Shown here piece after piece: positions 24,894-32,700 of a DNA stretch of 38,199 nucleotides (its first letter is position 1; each line of letters starts with the position of its first letter). A program made the position numbers and the translations under genes. The stretch comes from an uncultured Oscillospiraceae bacterium (GTDB taxonomy: Bacteria; Bacillota; Clostridia; Oscillospirales; Oscillospiraceae). Location: positions 1 to 38,199 of the forward strand of contig CANQYW010000017.1 in the NCBI GenBank assembly GCA_947628185.1, read 5' to 3'. Below the pieces are notes generated by a model. It saw only the letters and a program-made list of their open reading frames with translations. It had not been told where the DNA came from and did no database searches.

Positions 24894-24959
24894 AATTGAT
24901 GGAGGCCCTTGATAGCAACCAATAAAAATGGGGTACCCGAAACCGGGCACCCCAAAATG
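24894..24959. repeat. 66-bp direct repeat, copy 2 (with terminator hairpin)
   Basis: Partner of 24118-24183, including the GGGGTACCC...GGGCACCCC hairpin at 24930-24953. The two copies enclose toxin member 1 and the nucleotidyltransferase pseudogene, a segment of about 0.7 kb. Confidence 0.75.
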
Positions 24960-25076
24960 TCTATATTATTTTGTCGGGAAAATACGAAATATGTATTGAC
25001 ATATCAACCAACTTGTGGTATTACAGAGGCAAGCCAAGAGAGGCGGCAGGTTGTTCCTCCGAAGGGAGGTGACAAC

Positions 25077-25160
25077 ATGAGCGCGATTGAGATAATTGAC
25101 CTTCTCAATCTTATTGCTGTTGTTGTCCTGGGGATACTCAGTATAACAAAACAGAAATAA
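25077..25160 (+). CDS. Holin-like type I toxin peptide, array member 2
   Basis: 27 residues, MSAIEIIDLLNLIAVVVLGI then LSITKQK. Promoter TTGACA (24996-25001), 17 bases, TATTAC (25019-25024); leader about 45 bases. The ribosome site is in the hairpin GTTGTTCCTCC-GAAG-GGAGGTGACAAC. It is the mirror image of member 1: same peptide family, opposite strand. The 3' side has the hairpin CCGCTCC...GAGCGG and then the antisense RNA region. Too short for standard gene callers. Confidence 0.75.
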   Translation: MSAIEIIDLLNLIAVVVLGILSITKQK

Positions 25161-25249
25161 CCGCTCCTACCCACGGCAAGAGCGGCGTTTCCTTCGACTA
25201 TAAATCGGATTGAGGAACGGCCGCTATGTCCGGTAGCAGCCGCCTTTCT
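25150..25249 (-). ncRNA. Predicted antisense RNA opposite array member 2
   Basis: Promoter on the minus strand TTGACA (25279-25284), 17 bases, TATAAT (25256-25261). The transcript runs to the GAGCGG hairpin followed by TTATTTCTGTTTT, overlapping the toxin stop codon. The stem GCGGC..TTTCCT/AGGAAC..GCCGC encloses a loop with TCGA/TCGG ends. Confidence 0.72.
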
Positions 25250-25444
25250 GGGCCTATTATAAGCCAGTTTAGCGCGGATGTCAAGAGCCCCTGACGAAAA
25301 TATTGTACCCACGGCGGTCCGAATGTGGGCCGCCATTTTTTGCGTTCCCCCATAAACCATCTATCCCCCCTTTGAATTAATTTAATTTCTGCAATTTATA
25401 GTAAATAAGGTCCCGGAATTGGTCAATAGTGGTAAGTTTGAATA

Positions 25445-25473
25445 TTGAAGTCTGGCACTCACTGTGCTATAAT
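25445..25473 (+). promoter_or_regulatory. Promoter of glgA
   Basis: TTGAAG (25445-25450), 17 bases, TATAAT (25468-25473), about 50 bases ahead of the glgA ATG. 25290-25440 holds no gene. Confidence 0.7.
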
Positions 25474-25525
25474 CAGCACGAAATTGGAAGATAATACATT
25501 GAGAATTAATTTCGGAGGTACAATT

Positions 25526-27355
25526 ATGCCTAACGATGCTGAGAACAAACCCAAACGCACAAGAAAGCCCGCCGCGTCAACAGCCAAAAAGCCCGCGGCC
25601 AAGAGAACAAGAAAAACCCCCGCGAAAACCGCGGAGGTCAAGACGGAAGTCCCCGCCGACGTGATAGATGAGAAGAAACCTGAGATGGTCGAGACTCCTG
25701 TAGAACCAGCTCCCGAGGAAAAAGCCGAGAACAACGCGGAGCTCATCAATGAGCCGGCGGGTGCGAACAACGCACAAGTGGTAAACGAACAGACTACCGA
25801 GCAAAAAGCTGAAATCGTGGCCGAGGCTGTCAACGAGCAGAAGTCCGAGAACAACGCACAATTGGTAAACGAACAAAAAGCCGAACAAGACGAACCGCTC
25901 CCCGAGCCTCGCCGCAGCGTTGCGTTTATCGGTTCCGAGTGCTATCCCTTCGTCAAGACCGGGGGTCTGGGGGACGTGATGTACGCGCTGCCGAGGGCCC
26001 TGGCCCGCCTCAACTGCGACGTGAAGGTCATCCTCCCCCGCTACAAGTGCATACCCTGGGAGTACCAGTGCAAGATGATCTACCGGGGCTCCTTCGACAT
26101 GGACCTCTGCGCCGACGGCCGCCGGTTCTACGTGGGCATCATGGAGTACGTCTGGGACGGCGTCGTCTACGACTTCATCGACAACGAGGAGTTCTTCAGC
26201 GCCGGGAACCCCTACCTCAACCTCATCGACGACATCCCCCGCTACTGCTACTTCTCCAAGGCGGCCCTGGCGGCCCTCCTCTACATGGACTGGATACCGG
26301 ACGTCATCCACTGTCACGACTGGCAGGCCGCCCTGGCGCCCGTCTACCTTCGGACACAATTCCAGGACACGAAACTCGCCTCCGCCGTCAGCGTCCTCAC
26401 CATCCACAATCTAAAGTTCCAGGGCGTCTACAACATCCCCACGGTCCGCTACTGGTCCGGCCTCCCCGATTACGTCTTCAACAAGGACGCCCTCAAGGTG
26501 GGCTGGGAGGACGCCAACATGATGAAGGGCGGCCTCGACTACGCCAACGCCATCACCACCGTCAGCCCCACCTATGCCGCCGAGATCCAGACGCCCCAGT
26601 ACGGCGAGGGCCTGGACGCACACCTCCGTTTCCACTCCGGCAAGCTCCGGGGCATCGTGAACGGCATTGACAACGCCCTCTGGGACCCGGCAACAGACCC
26701 CGCGCTCTTCACAAATTACGACGTCACGAGCGTCCTCGCCGCCCGGCGTGAGAATAAACGCCTCCTCCAGCGGGAGTTGGGCCTTGAGGAGGACGAGGGC
26801 AAGTTCGTCATCGGCCTCGTCTCCCGCCTCACGGACCAGAAGGGCCTGGACCTCGTCACCGAGATCCTGCCCCAGCTCATGGACGGCAACACCCAGTTCG
26901 TCCTCGTGGGCACCGGGGAGGGCCGGTACGAGGACGCCTTCCGGTACTTCGAGGGGGCCTACCGCGGCAGCGTCTGCTCCAATATAATGTACGACGAGGT
27001 GCGCTCGCACCGTGTCTACGCCGGCGCGGACGCGCTCCTGGTGCCGTCACGTTTCGAGCCCTGCGGCCTCACCCAGCTCTACGCCATGCGCTACGGCGCG
27101 GTGCCCATCGTCCGGGAGACCGGCGGCCTCAAAGACACCGTGGAGCCCTACAACATGTTCACCCACTCCGGCGCCGGGTTCACCTTCGACCGGTACGAGT
27201 CCGGCCTCCTGCTGGACGCCGTCAACCGGGCCAAGACCCTCTACTTCACCAACCGCTGGTGCTGGGACGAGCTGGTCCAGCGGGTCATGTGCCTCGACCA
27301 CTCCTGGTCCCTCTCCGCCCAGAAGTACCGGGAACTCTACCTCCAGCTCAAGTAA
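25526..27355 (+). CDS. glgA: Glycogen synthase (ADP-glucose type) with long N-terminal extension
   Basis: A 609-residue GT5 glucosyltransferase that extends alpha-1,4-glucan from ADP-glucose. The catalytic part starts near residue 130 with VAFIGSECYPFVKTGGLGDV, where KTGGL (144-148) is the ADP-glucose site. It continues with the domain-linking DVIHCHDWQAAL and ends with PSRFEPCGLTQLYAMRYGAV and the retaining-GT E-x7-E region. The first ~130 residues are an additional tail. It has a Lys/Arg/Ala-rich segment (KPKRTRKPAASTAKKPAAKR), then Glu/Asn/Gln-rich imperfect repeats around NNAQLVNEQKAEQ. Usual GlgA is about 480 residues. The start is ATG 25526 with GGAGGTACAATT upstream. No other glycogen genes are in view. 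Confidence 0.95.
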   Translation: MPNDAENKPKRTRKPAASTAKKPAAKRTRKTPAKTAEVKTEVPADVIDEKKPEMVETPVEPAPEEKAENNAELINEPAGANNAQVVNEQTTEQKAEIVAEAVNEQKSENNAQLVNEQKAEQDEPLPEPRRSVAFIGSECYPFVKTGGLGDVMYALPRALARLNCDVKVILPRYKCIPWEYQCKMIYRGSFDMDLCADGRRFYVGIMEYVWDGVVYDFIDNEEFFSAGNPYLNLIDDIPRYCYFSKAALAALLYMDWIPDVIHCHDWQAALAPVYLRTQFQDTKLASAVSVLTIHNLKFQGVYNIPTVRYWSGLPDYVFNKDALKVGWEDANMMKGGLDYANAITTVSPTYAAEIQTPQYGEGLDAHLRFHSGKLRGIVNGIDNALWDPATDPALFTNYDVTSVLAARRENKRLLQRELGLEEDEGKFVIGLVSRLTDQKGLDLVTEILPQLMDGNTQFVLVGTGEGRYEDAFRYFEGAYRGSVCSNIMYDEVRSHRVYAGADALLVPSRFEPCGLTQLYAMRYGAVPIVRETGGLKDTVEPYNMFTHSGAGFTFDRYESGLLLDAVNRAKTLYFTNRWCWDELVQRVMCLDHSWSLSAQKYRELYLQLK

Positions 27356-27359
27356 AAAT

Positions 27360-27388
27360 TTCGGGACAGGTCAAGCGCCTGTCCCGAA
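27360..27388 (+). terminator. Terminator of glgA
   Basis: TTCGGGACAGG, loop TCAAGCG, CCTGTCCCGAA: perfect 11-bp stem immediately after glgA. A T-run (ATTTTTG) comes only about 13 bases later. Confidence 0.7.
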
Positions 27389-27415
27389 CGGATACAATAT
27401 TTTTGTCAGGGGCTC

Positions 27416-27444
27416 TTGACATTCGCGCCTCCCCCGCTTATAAT
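27416..27444 (+). promoter_or_regulatory. Orphan antisense-type promoter
   Basis: TTGACA (27416-27421), 17 bases, TATAAT (27439-27444). Its surroundings resemble the antisense promoters of the array (TTGACATTCGCGCC...CTTATAAT), but it points away from any toxin in the opposite orientation. Confidence 0.7.
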
Positions 27445-27450
27445 GATGAC

Positions 27451-27510
27451 TGTCCCTTAAATCGCTTAACTGACAGGAGTCGGATCCGACAAGGATTCGG
27501 CTCCTGTCAG
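27451..27510 (+). ncRNA. Candidate hairpin RNA behind the orphan promoter
   Basis: From the expected start near 27451, the sequence folds into an 18-bp stem with two wobbles: CTGACAGGAGTCGGATCC, loop GACAA, GGATTCGGCTCCTGTCAG (27470-27510). There is no open frame and no T-run after the stem. Confidence 0.45.
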
Positions 27511-27640
27511 CTTACAGGATCGTTACTTCATTATTCTGTCGAAATATAAGAAATATATATTGACATATCAACCAACTTGTGGTATTACTGAGGTAGCCAA
27601 GAGAGGCGGCGGGTTGTTCCTCCGGAAGGAGGGTGACAAC

Positions 27641-27724
27641 ATGAGCGTGATTGAGATAATACAACTTCTCAATCTTATTGCTGTAGTTGTTCTGGGGATA
27701 CTCAGTATAACTAAACAGAAATAA
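27641..27724 (+). CDS. Holin-like type I toxin peptide, array member 3
   Basis: 27 residues, MSVIEIIQLLNLIAVVVLGI then LSITKQK. Promoter TTGACA (27560-27565), 17 bases, TATTAC (27583-27588). Leader hairpin GTTGTTCCTCC-GGAA-GGAGGGTGACAAC covers the ribosome site. It differs from member 1 by a Gln in place of Glu at residue 8, and by synonymous changes. Confidence 0.78.
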   Translation: MSVIEIIQLLNLIAVVVLGILSITKQK

Positions 27725-27816
27725 CCGCCCCTGCAAAATACAAGAGCGGCGTTTCCTACAAGAACCATTGTATTTGAGGAACGACCGCTATGTACCAGAT
27801 AGCAGGCCGTCTTTCT
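27714..27816 (-). ncRNA. Predicted antisense RNA opposite array member 3
   Basis: Promoter on the minus strand TTGACA (27846-27851), 17 bases, TATAAT (27823-27828). It ends at the GAGCGG/CCGCCC hairpin with TTATTTCTGTTT, overlapping the toxin stop. Confidence 0.72.
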
Positions 27817-27977
27817 TGGCCTATTATATGCCGGTTAGGCGCAAATGTCAAGAGTCTTGATGAGAAAAAATTCTGTCGAAATATAAGAAATACCTATTGA
27901 CATAACCTCCAACTTGTGGTATTACTGAGGTAACCAAGAGAGGCGGCAGGTTGTTCCTCCGGAAGGAGGTTGACAAC

Positions 27978-28061
27978 ATGAGCACGATTGAGATGATTGA
28001 ACTTCTCAATCTTATTGCTGTTGTTGTGCTGGGGATACTCAGTATAACTAAACAGAAATAA
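27978..28061 (+). CDS. Holin-like type I toxin peptide, array member 4
   Basis: 27 residues, MSTIEMIELLNLIAVVVLGI then LSITKQK. Promoter TTGACA (27897-27902), 17 bases, TATTAC (27920-27925). Leader hairpin CCTCC-GGAA-GGAGG, with GTTG/GACAAC extending the stem. Confidence 0.78.
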   Translation: MSTIEMIELLNLIAVVVLGILSITKQK

Positions 28062-28152
28062 CCGCTCTCACCTATAAAGCAAGAGCGGCGTTTCCTACAG
28101 ACACTTTGTAATTGAGGAACGACCGCTATGTGGAGTAGCAGGCCGTCTTTCT
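28052..28152 (-). ncRNA. Predicted antisense RNA opposite array member 4
   Basis: Promoter on the minus strand TTGACA (28182-28187), 17 bases, TATAAT (28159-28164). Shared terminator hairpin around 28062-28088 (CCGCTCT...AGAGCGG). Confidence 0.72.
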
Positions 28153-28313
28153 TGGCTTATTATATGCCGGTTAGGCGCAAATGTCAAGAGTCTTGATGAG
28201 AAAAAATTCTGTCGAAATATAAGAAATACCTATTGACATAACCTCCAACATGTGGTATTACTGAGGTTGCCAAGAGAGGCGGCGGGTTGTTCCTCCGAAA
28301 GGGGGTTGACAAC

Positions 28314-28406
28314 ATGAGCACAATTGAAGTACTTGAGTTACTCAATTTACTCGCGGTTGTTGTCATTGGGGTTGTTAGTATAACTACTAACATCAACAAG
28401 AAATAA
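28314..28406 (+). CDS. Holin-like type I toxin peptide, array member 5 (30-residue variant)
   Basis: 30 residues, MSTIEVLELLNLLAVVVIGV then VSITTNINKK. It is longer and more diverged at the C-terminus than its neighbours, closer to the member at 36512. Promoter TTGACA (28233-28238), 17 bases, TATTAC (28256-28261). The leader hairpin is CCTCC-GAAA-GGGGG, kept paired by a U-G wobble. Confidence 0.78.
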   Translation: MSTIEVLELLNLLAVVVIGVVSITTNINKK

Positions 28407-28495
28407 CCGCCCATGCCAACGGCAAGAGCGGCGTTTCCTTCGACTGAAAATCGACTTGAGGAACGACCGCTATTGCAGTAGCAGGCCGTCTTTCT
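28396..28495 (-). ncRNA. Predicted antisense RNA opposite array member 5
   Basis: Promoter on the minus strand TTGACA (28525-28530), 17 bases, TATAAT (28502-28507). Terminator hairpin CCGCCCATGCC...GGCAAGAGCGG. Confidence 0.72.
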
Positions 28496-28656
28496 TGGCT
28501 TATTATATGCCGGTTAGGCGCAAATGTCAAGAGTCTTGACGAGAAAAAATTCTGTCGAAATATAAGAAATATGTATTGACATATCAACCAACTTGTGGTA
28601 TTACTGAGGTAGCCAAGAGAGGCGGCGGGTTGTTCCTCCGAAAGGGGGTTGACAAC

Positions 28657-28740
28657 ATGAGCACGATTGAGATAATTGAACTTCTCAATCTTATTGCTGT
28701 TGTTGTGCTGGGGATACTCAGTATAACTAAACAGAAATAA
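28657..28740 (+). CDS. Holin-like type I toxin peptide, array member 6
   Basis: 27 residues, MSTIEIIELLNLIAVVVLGI then LSITKQK. Promoter TTGACA (28576-28581), 17 bases, TATTAC (28599-28604). Leader hairpin CCTCC-GAAA-GGGGG as in member 5, although the peptide is of the 27-residue type, so leaders and coding parts have been shuffled between units. Confidence 0.78.
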   Translation: MSTIEIIELLNLIAVVVLGILSITKQK

Positions 28741-28832
28741 CCGCCCCTGCAAATAGCAAGAGCGGCGTTTCCTACAAACAGCTTTGTAATTGAGGAACGA
28801 CCGCTATGGGCTATATAGCAGGCCGCCTTTCT
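28731..28832 (-). ncRNA. Predicted antisense RNA opposite array member 6
   Basis: Promoter on the minus strand TTGACA (28862-28867), 17 bases, TATAAT (28839-28844). Confidence 0.72.
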
Positions 28833-28892
28833 TGGCTTATTATATGCCAGAGTAGCTCAAATGTCAAGAGCTAAATCAAAATAACTTGATCA

Positions 28893-28997
28893 CGGACATA
28901 AATAACCGCCCATGCCAACGGCAAGAGCGGCGTTTCCTACAAACAGCTTTGTAATTGAGGAACGACCGCTATGGGCTATATAGCAGGCCGTCTTTCT
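28893..28997 (-). ncRNA. Antisense-only unit 1 (no toxin gene)
   Basis: Promoter on the minus strand TTGACA (29027-29032), 17 bases, TATAAT (29004-29009), with the full antisense body and terminator hairpin. The toxin part has been replaced by a short spacer (CTAAATCAAAATAACTTGAT). The antisense sequence in 28920-28990 is nearly identical to that of member 6. Confidence 0.72.
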
Positions 28998-29063
28998 TGG
29001 CTTATTATAAGCCTGGACAACGTAAATGTCAAGAGCTAAATCAAAATAACTTGATCACGGATA

Positions 29064-29155
29064 GAAATAACCGCCCCTGCCAGTGGCACGAGCGGCATTT
29101 CCCTACTCAACGTAAGAGCGGCGTTTCCTTCGACTATACTTTAGGAACGAACGCT
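29064..29155 (-). ncRNA. Antisense-only unit 2 (diverged)
   Basis: Promoter on the minus strand TTGACA (29186-29191), 18 bases, TATAAT (29162-29167). The body keeps the AGGAACG and GAGCGGCGTTTCC blocks but is diverged and partly rearranged. The same spacer as in unit 1 precedes it. Confidence 0.6.
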
Positions 29156-29234
29156 GTTGTTATTATAATCCTGTGAGGGCTTGTATGTCAAGTGCTGTGA
29201 AAAGAGAATTTTGTAGAAAAATACGAAATACCTA

Positions 29235-29470
29235 TTGACATATCCTCCAACTTGTGGTATTACTGAGGTAGCCAAGAGAGGCGGCGGGTTGTTCCTCCGA
29301 AAGGAGGGTGACTCGTCGTCGCGGAAGTCGCGATAGCTCAAAACGAGGCAGAGGCCATAGGCCCCCGCCTCGTTTCTCACTCGCTGACTTCGCTCCTCCT
29401 CTCCCCACACGATTTTCAATCGTGCGGGGGCCCCATTTATCTTGTGAGAAGGCAAAGAAATAACCGCCCC
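29235..29470 (+). pseudogene. Array unit with toxin destroyed by a palindromic element
   Basis: The toxin promoter (TTGACA 29235-29240, TATTAC 29258-29263) and the leader hairpin CCTCC-GAAA-GGAGG remain. After GGTGAC the sequence changes at once into the palindromic element (29313-29434). Almost all toxin codons are gone; only a short tail (GGCAAAGAAATAACC) is left. The antisense gene behind it is intact. Confidence 0.75.
29313..29434 (+). mobile_element. Palindromic three-stem element, copy 2
   Basis: TCGTCGTCGCGG, outer arm AAGTC/GACTT, middle hairpin AAACGAGGC/GCCTCGTTT, box CTCCTCCTCTCCCC, last hairpin CACGATT-TTC-AATCGTG flanked by C and G runs. Longer than copies 3-5 because of the larger middle hairpin. 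Confidence 0.7.
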
Positions 29471-29555
29471 TACTTAAAGTAAGAGCGGCGTTTCCTACAA
29501 GCAACTCTGTATTTGAGGAACGACCGCTATGTGCCATATAGCAGGCCGCCTTTCT
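29455..29555 (-). ncRNA. Antisense RNA beside the disrupted toxin at 29.3 kb
   Basis: Promoter on the minus strand TTGACA (29585-29590), 17 bases, TATAAT (29562-29567). Body and terminator hairpin as in the other units. Confidence 0.7.
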
Positions 29556-29659
29556 TGGTTTATTATAAGCCTGAACGATGCAAATGTCAATAGTCACGCA
29601 AGAAAATTTTCGGGGCGCCGGGTCGGCGGCCTTTTTTTGTTGGCCGAGACTAATGCTTT

Positions 29660-29685
29660 GGGGGTACCCGATGACGGGTACCCCC
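29660..29685. terminator. Perfect hairpin after the SLH protease gene
   Basis: GGGGGTACCC, loop GATGAC, GGGTACCCCC, 52 bases beyond the protease stop. It resembles the GGGGTACCC hairpins at 24.15 and 24.93 kb. No T-run on the minus strand. A separate GC-rich stem followed by seven T (29610-29637) lies on the plus strand just before it. Confidence 0.5.
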
Positions 29686-29737
29686 ATAAAGTGGATCAGG
29701 AAAATGAAGATGAGGTCATATCGCCAAGGCTATTGCC

Positions 29738-32700
29738 TCAGGCAACCTGCATGTAGACCGCCACGATCTTCGCGATGTGAGAGCGGAGAGCGGTGCTGTT
29801 GGGATTGAGCGCGCCGGTGTCGTCGCCCTCGATTATCCCCTTCGCGACTGCCCAGCTCATGGCGTCCCCGGCCCAGTCGGCCACGGCGTCAGCATCCTTG
29901 AAGGAAGTGAGGTCCGCAGCGGCGGAAACGTCAACGCCAATGTACTTCGCGAAACGATAGATCATGGTCACGGCCTCCTGACGGGTCACGCCCCGGAACG
30001 GGTCGGTGCCGTCAGAGACGCCAGCGGACAGAGCCCAACGCTGATAGGTGTCAGCCCATGTGGCGTCGGTCTCGAGAGTCTCGGGGGTGAAGGTGGGATC
30101 CAGCCTTGAGAGCATGGTCCAGAGCTCAGCCCTCGTGAGGGTGGCGTAGGCATCGAAGGAACCATCGTCGCGGCCCTTCATGACGCCGTTGTGAGTCACG
30201 AAGTCCACATAATCATGGTACCACTCGTTCTGGATCTTGGCAGCGTCAGTGTAGATGTCGCTGGGGCAGGCCAGAGTCACGGTGATCTCGGTGGGTTCGG
30301 GCTCGGTGATGTGGTCGTTGTTGTCCTCGGTGACAACAGTGGAGAAGTCCACGGACTCCACGTCCGCGTCCTCATCGTAGGTGAAGATCACGTCCAGGAC
30401 CTTGCCGTCGGTGAGGTTCTTGACAGCGGCGCCGATGTCGATGGCGCCCTCCTTGGCCACGTAGCTGACGAGGGAGTCAGCGGTGGGCTCGACGCTCACG
30501 AGGTCAAGGACGCTGGCGTCGTAATTGAGGGTGAACCGGCCGTTGGTGAAGTCAGTGCCGTAGACGGGGACGGTGACGGTCTTGTTGGTGTCGCTGACCA
30601 GCACGCCAGTACCGACCTCGCCGGGCTTGGCGTCCTCGGAGACCTCAACGCTGTTGAGGGAGCCGACAACAGAGTTGTTAGCGGCGTCAGCCTTGACGGA
30701 GGCAACCATGTCAGCGGGATCAAGAGCCTCGGCCTCAAGGACTTCAACGTTCTCGACGTCGTAGTTGTAGGAGTGAGCATCATCAGCGGCAGCAGCGCCC
30801 TTGTTCTCAGCGGAGAAGATGAACGCGGGCCACACGCCGTCACCGACGTCGCCTATCCTGGTAGCAGTCCAGGACGCGATCTCGCCATCCTCAACGGTGG
30901 GAACGAGCATGTAGAACTCGCTGGTGTCGCCGCTCCACTCAGCATAGTAGAGGTTGCCATCCTCGCCGTAGAAGAGGGACACAGAGGGGCCGTCGGTGTC
31001 GTTCTGCTCAGCGTTGACAGTCAGGTTGCTGGGAACAGCGCCGCGGAGGCAGGAAATCTGACCGTCCTCCTCGAACACCATAATCTCCCAAATCCAACCG
31101 GAGGTATCAACAGCAAAGAGCCTGTAGTTGCCGTGGTAACTCTCGCCCTGGAGGTCATAAGTCCAAGGAGTACCATCATAGGCAACGGCGGTCAAATAGT
31201 CGCCAGCAAGCGCGGAACTGAAGTTGAATCCCATGTAGGTAGGAACCATAGGATCGTCCTGTATCATCAGATAGTAGGCGTAGCTCCAATGGAGACCTTC
31301 CTTAGAGTAGGCCATACCCCAAGGAGTGGGCTTTGTCTCAGCCCAGGCAGCAGTATCAATGTTCTTACCAGTGGCCTGGTTGACGTGGTGCATAACGTAG
31401 CTGGAATCGAAAGCGTAGAAATTCTCGCCGTCAACTGCGGCGGCAACGGGGTTGACTACATCACCCACGGTGTGAGGATAGGTCAGAGTGCCCTCGTTGA
31501 GATCCCAATCGAAGTACTGGGTCGTGCCAACCTCGTCACCAAGGATACCGGTGATCTCAAGGGCAAGTGTCTCAACCGTGACTTCGCAGGTGGCGGTGAC
31601 AGCCGCACCCTCAGCGCCTTTAAGCTTGGCGGTCGCTGTGATGGTGGCGGTACCGTCAGCCACAGCGGTGACGAGGCCGTTCTCATCGACAGTCGCGACT
31701 GCGGCATCACTGGTGCTCCAGTCAACGCCACGATCAGAGAGAGTCATGGGCTCAACGATAGCGGAGAGCTGGGCACTGTTGCCCTTGAAGAGCTTGAGGG
31801 TATCGGCGGAGATGGTGACGCTTTCAACCTCGGAAGTAGGCTCAATGCCGACGAACATCCTATAGGTGGAGGTGTTACCAGCGCCGTCGCCGACGATTAT
31901 GTAGTAGACATCGTCGTCAAGGTCGCCCGCACGAGTCCAAACATTGACACCAGCAAATAACAGATAGAACAAGTCGGGCTCATACACACCGTCGAAGTCG
32001 ATGAGGAGCTCCTCGTCAGGTCCAGAGGTAAGGGCGGTTGTGTAGAGAGTCTCCTCATCATAGTAGCCGCGCTCAAAGGCATAGACAAGGGTCTCGCCGT
32101 CCTGGTCATAGAGCTCGGCGAAAGCAAGGCCGACGTTATCCTTAGCGGTCACATAGATGTGACGGCCATCATCCTCGGTGTCAGCCCAATAGGTCTTATC
32201 CTTTTCATCGACTATCTCAGGGGCCTTGGTATCGACAACGACCTTGGTGGTGAGGAACGCGCCCTCGCCCAGCTCGCCGTTCTCAAGGTCGCCGTCGGTG
32301 AGGATATCCCAATCGTAGTCATACTTGGCGTAGTACTCAGGGGCCTTGATGACGGAGATCTCAACTTCGGTGCCGTCGGGCAGGGGGTTACCGTCCTCGT
32401 CAACGAGCTCAAAGCCAATCGGGGCCTCAGTCTGATAGTTCTGCCAGGAGCCGCCGTTGACGTAGTAGAAAGCGCCAATCTCCTCGCCCAGGTCCTCAGA
32501 CCAGCGGACGTGCTCAGTGCCGTCAGCGTCCTTCCAGGTCATGCGGAAGACACCGTTGCCAGCATTGCGGATGAGGGTGTAGGCGTACTCATCGACGGTA
32601 GTGGCGACACCGCCGCCGTTGAACACCATAGCGCCGTTAGCAATCAGGACGTTGGTGACAGAGCCGGAAAGCGGAGTAGCGAGATAGGGAGTGGTGCCGT

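Larger units (their letters stand above)
27539..29595 (+). repeat. Tandem array of type I toxin-antitoxin units
   Basis: Four intact units of about 340 bases each, two antisense-only units of about 165 bases and one unit with a disrupted toxin follow one another without other genes. Each unit ends with the antisense promoter and the next begins at once with TTCTGTCGAAATATAAGAAA or a variant, then the toxin promoter. High identity between units suggests tandem duplication. Confidence 0.85.

Noticed and set aside
24849-24899. Start of a possible HEPN toxin gene after the nucleotidyltransferase
   Set aside because: There is an ATG with GGAGGTAT before it, but the frame stops after 16 codons and has no HEPN motif.
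27539-29595. Regularly spaced repeats suggesting a CRISPR array
   Set aside because: The repeat unit is about 340 bases and contains promoters and an open frame; there are no 25-40 base repeats with unique spacers and no cas genes.
29141-29687. Minus-strand open frames across the palindromic element (GAPARL...VGRGGA-type readings)
   Set aside because: Similar readings occur at 36.1, 36.9 and 37.3 kb only because the element is repeated; frames are not kept consistently and no start sites exist.
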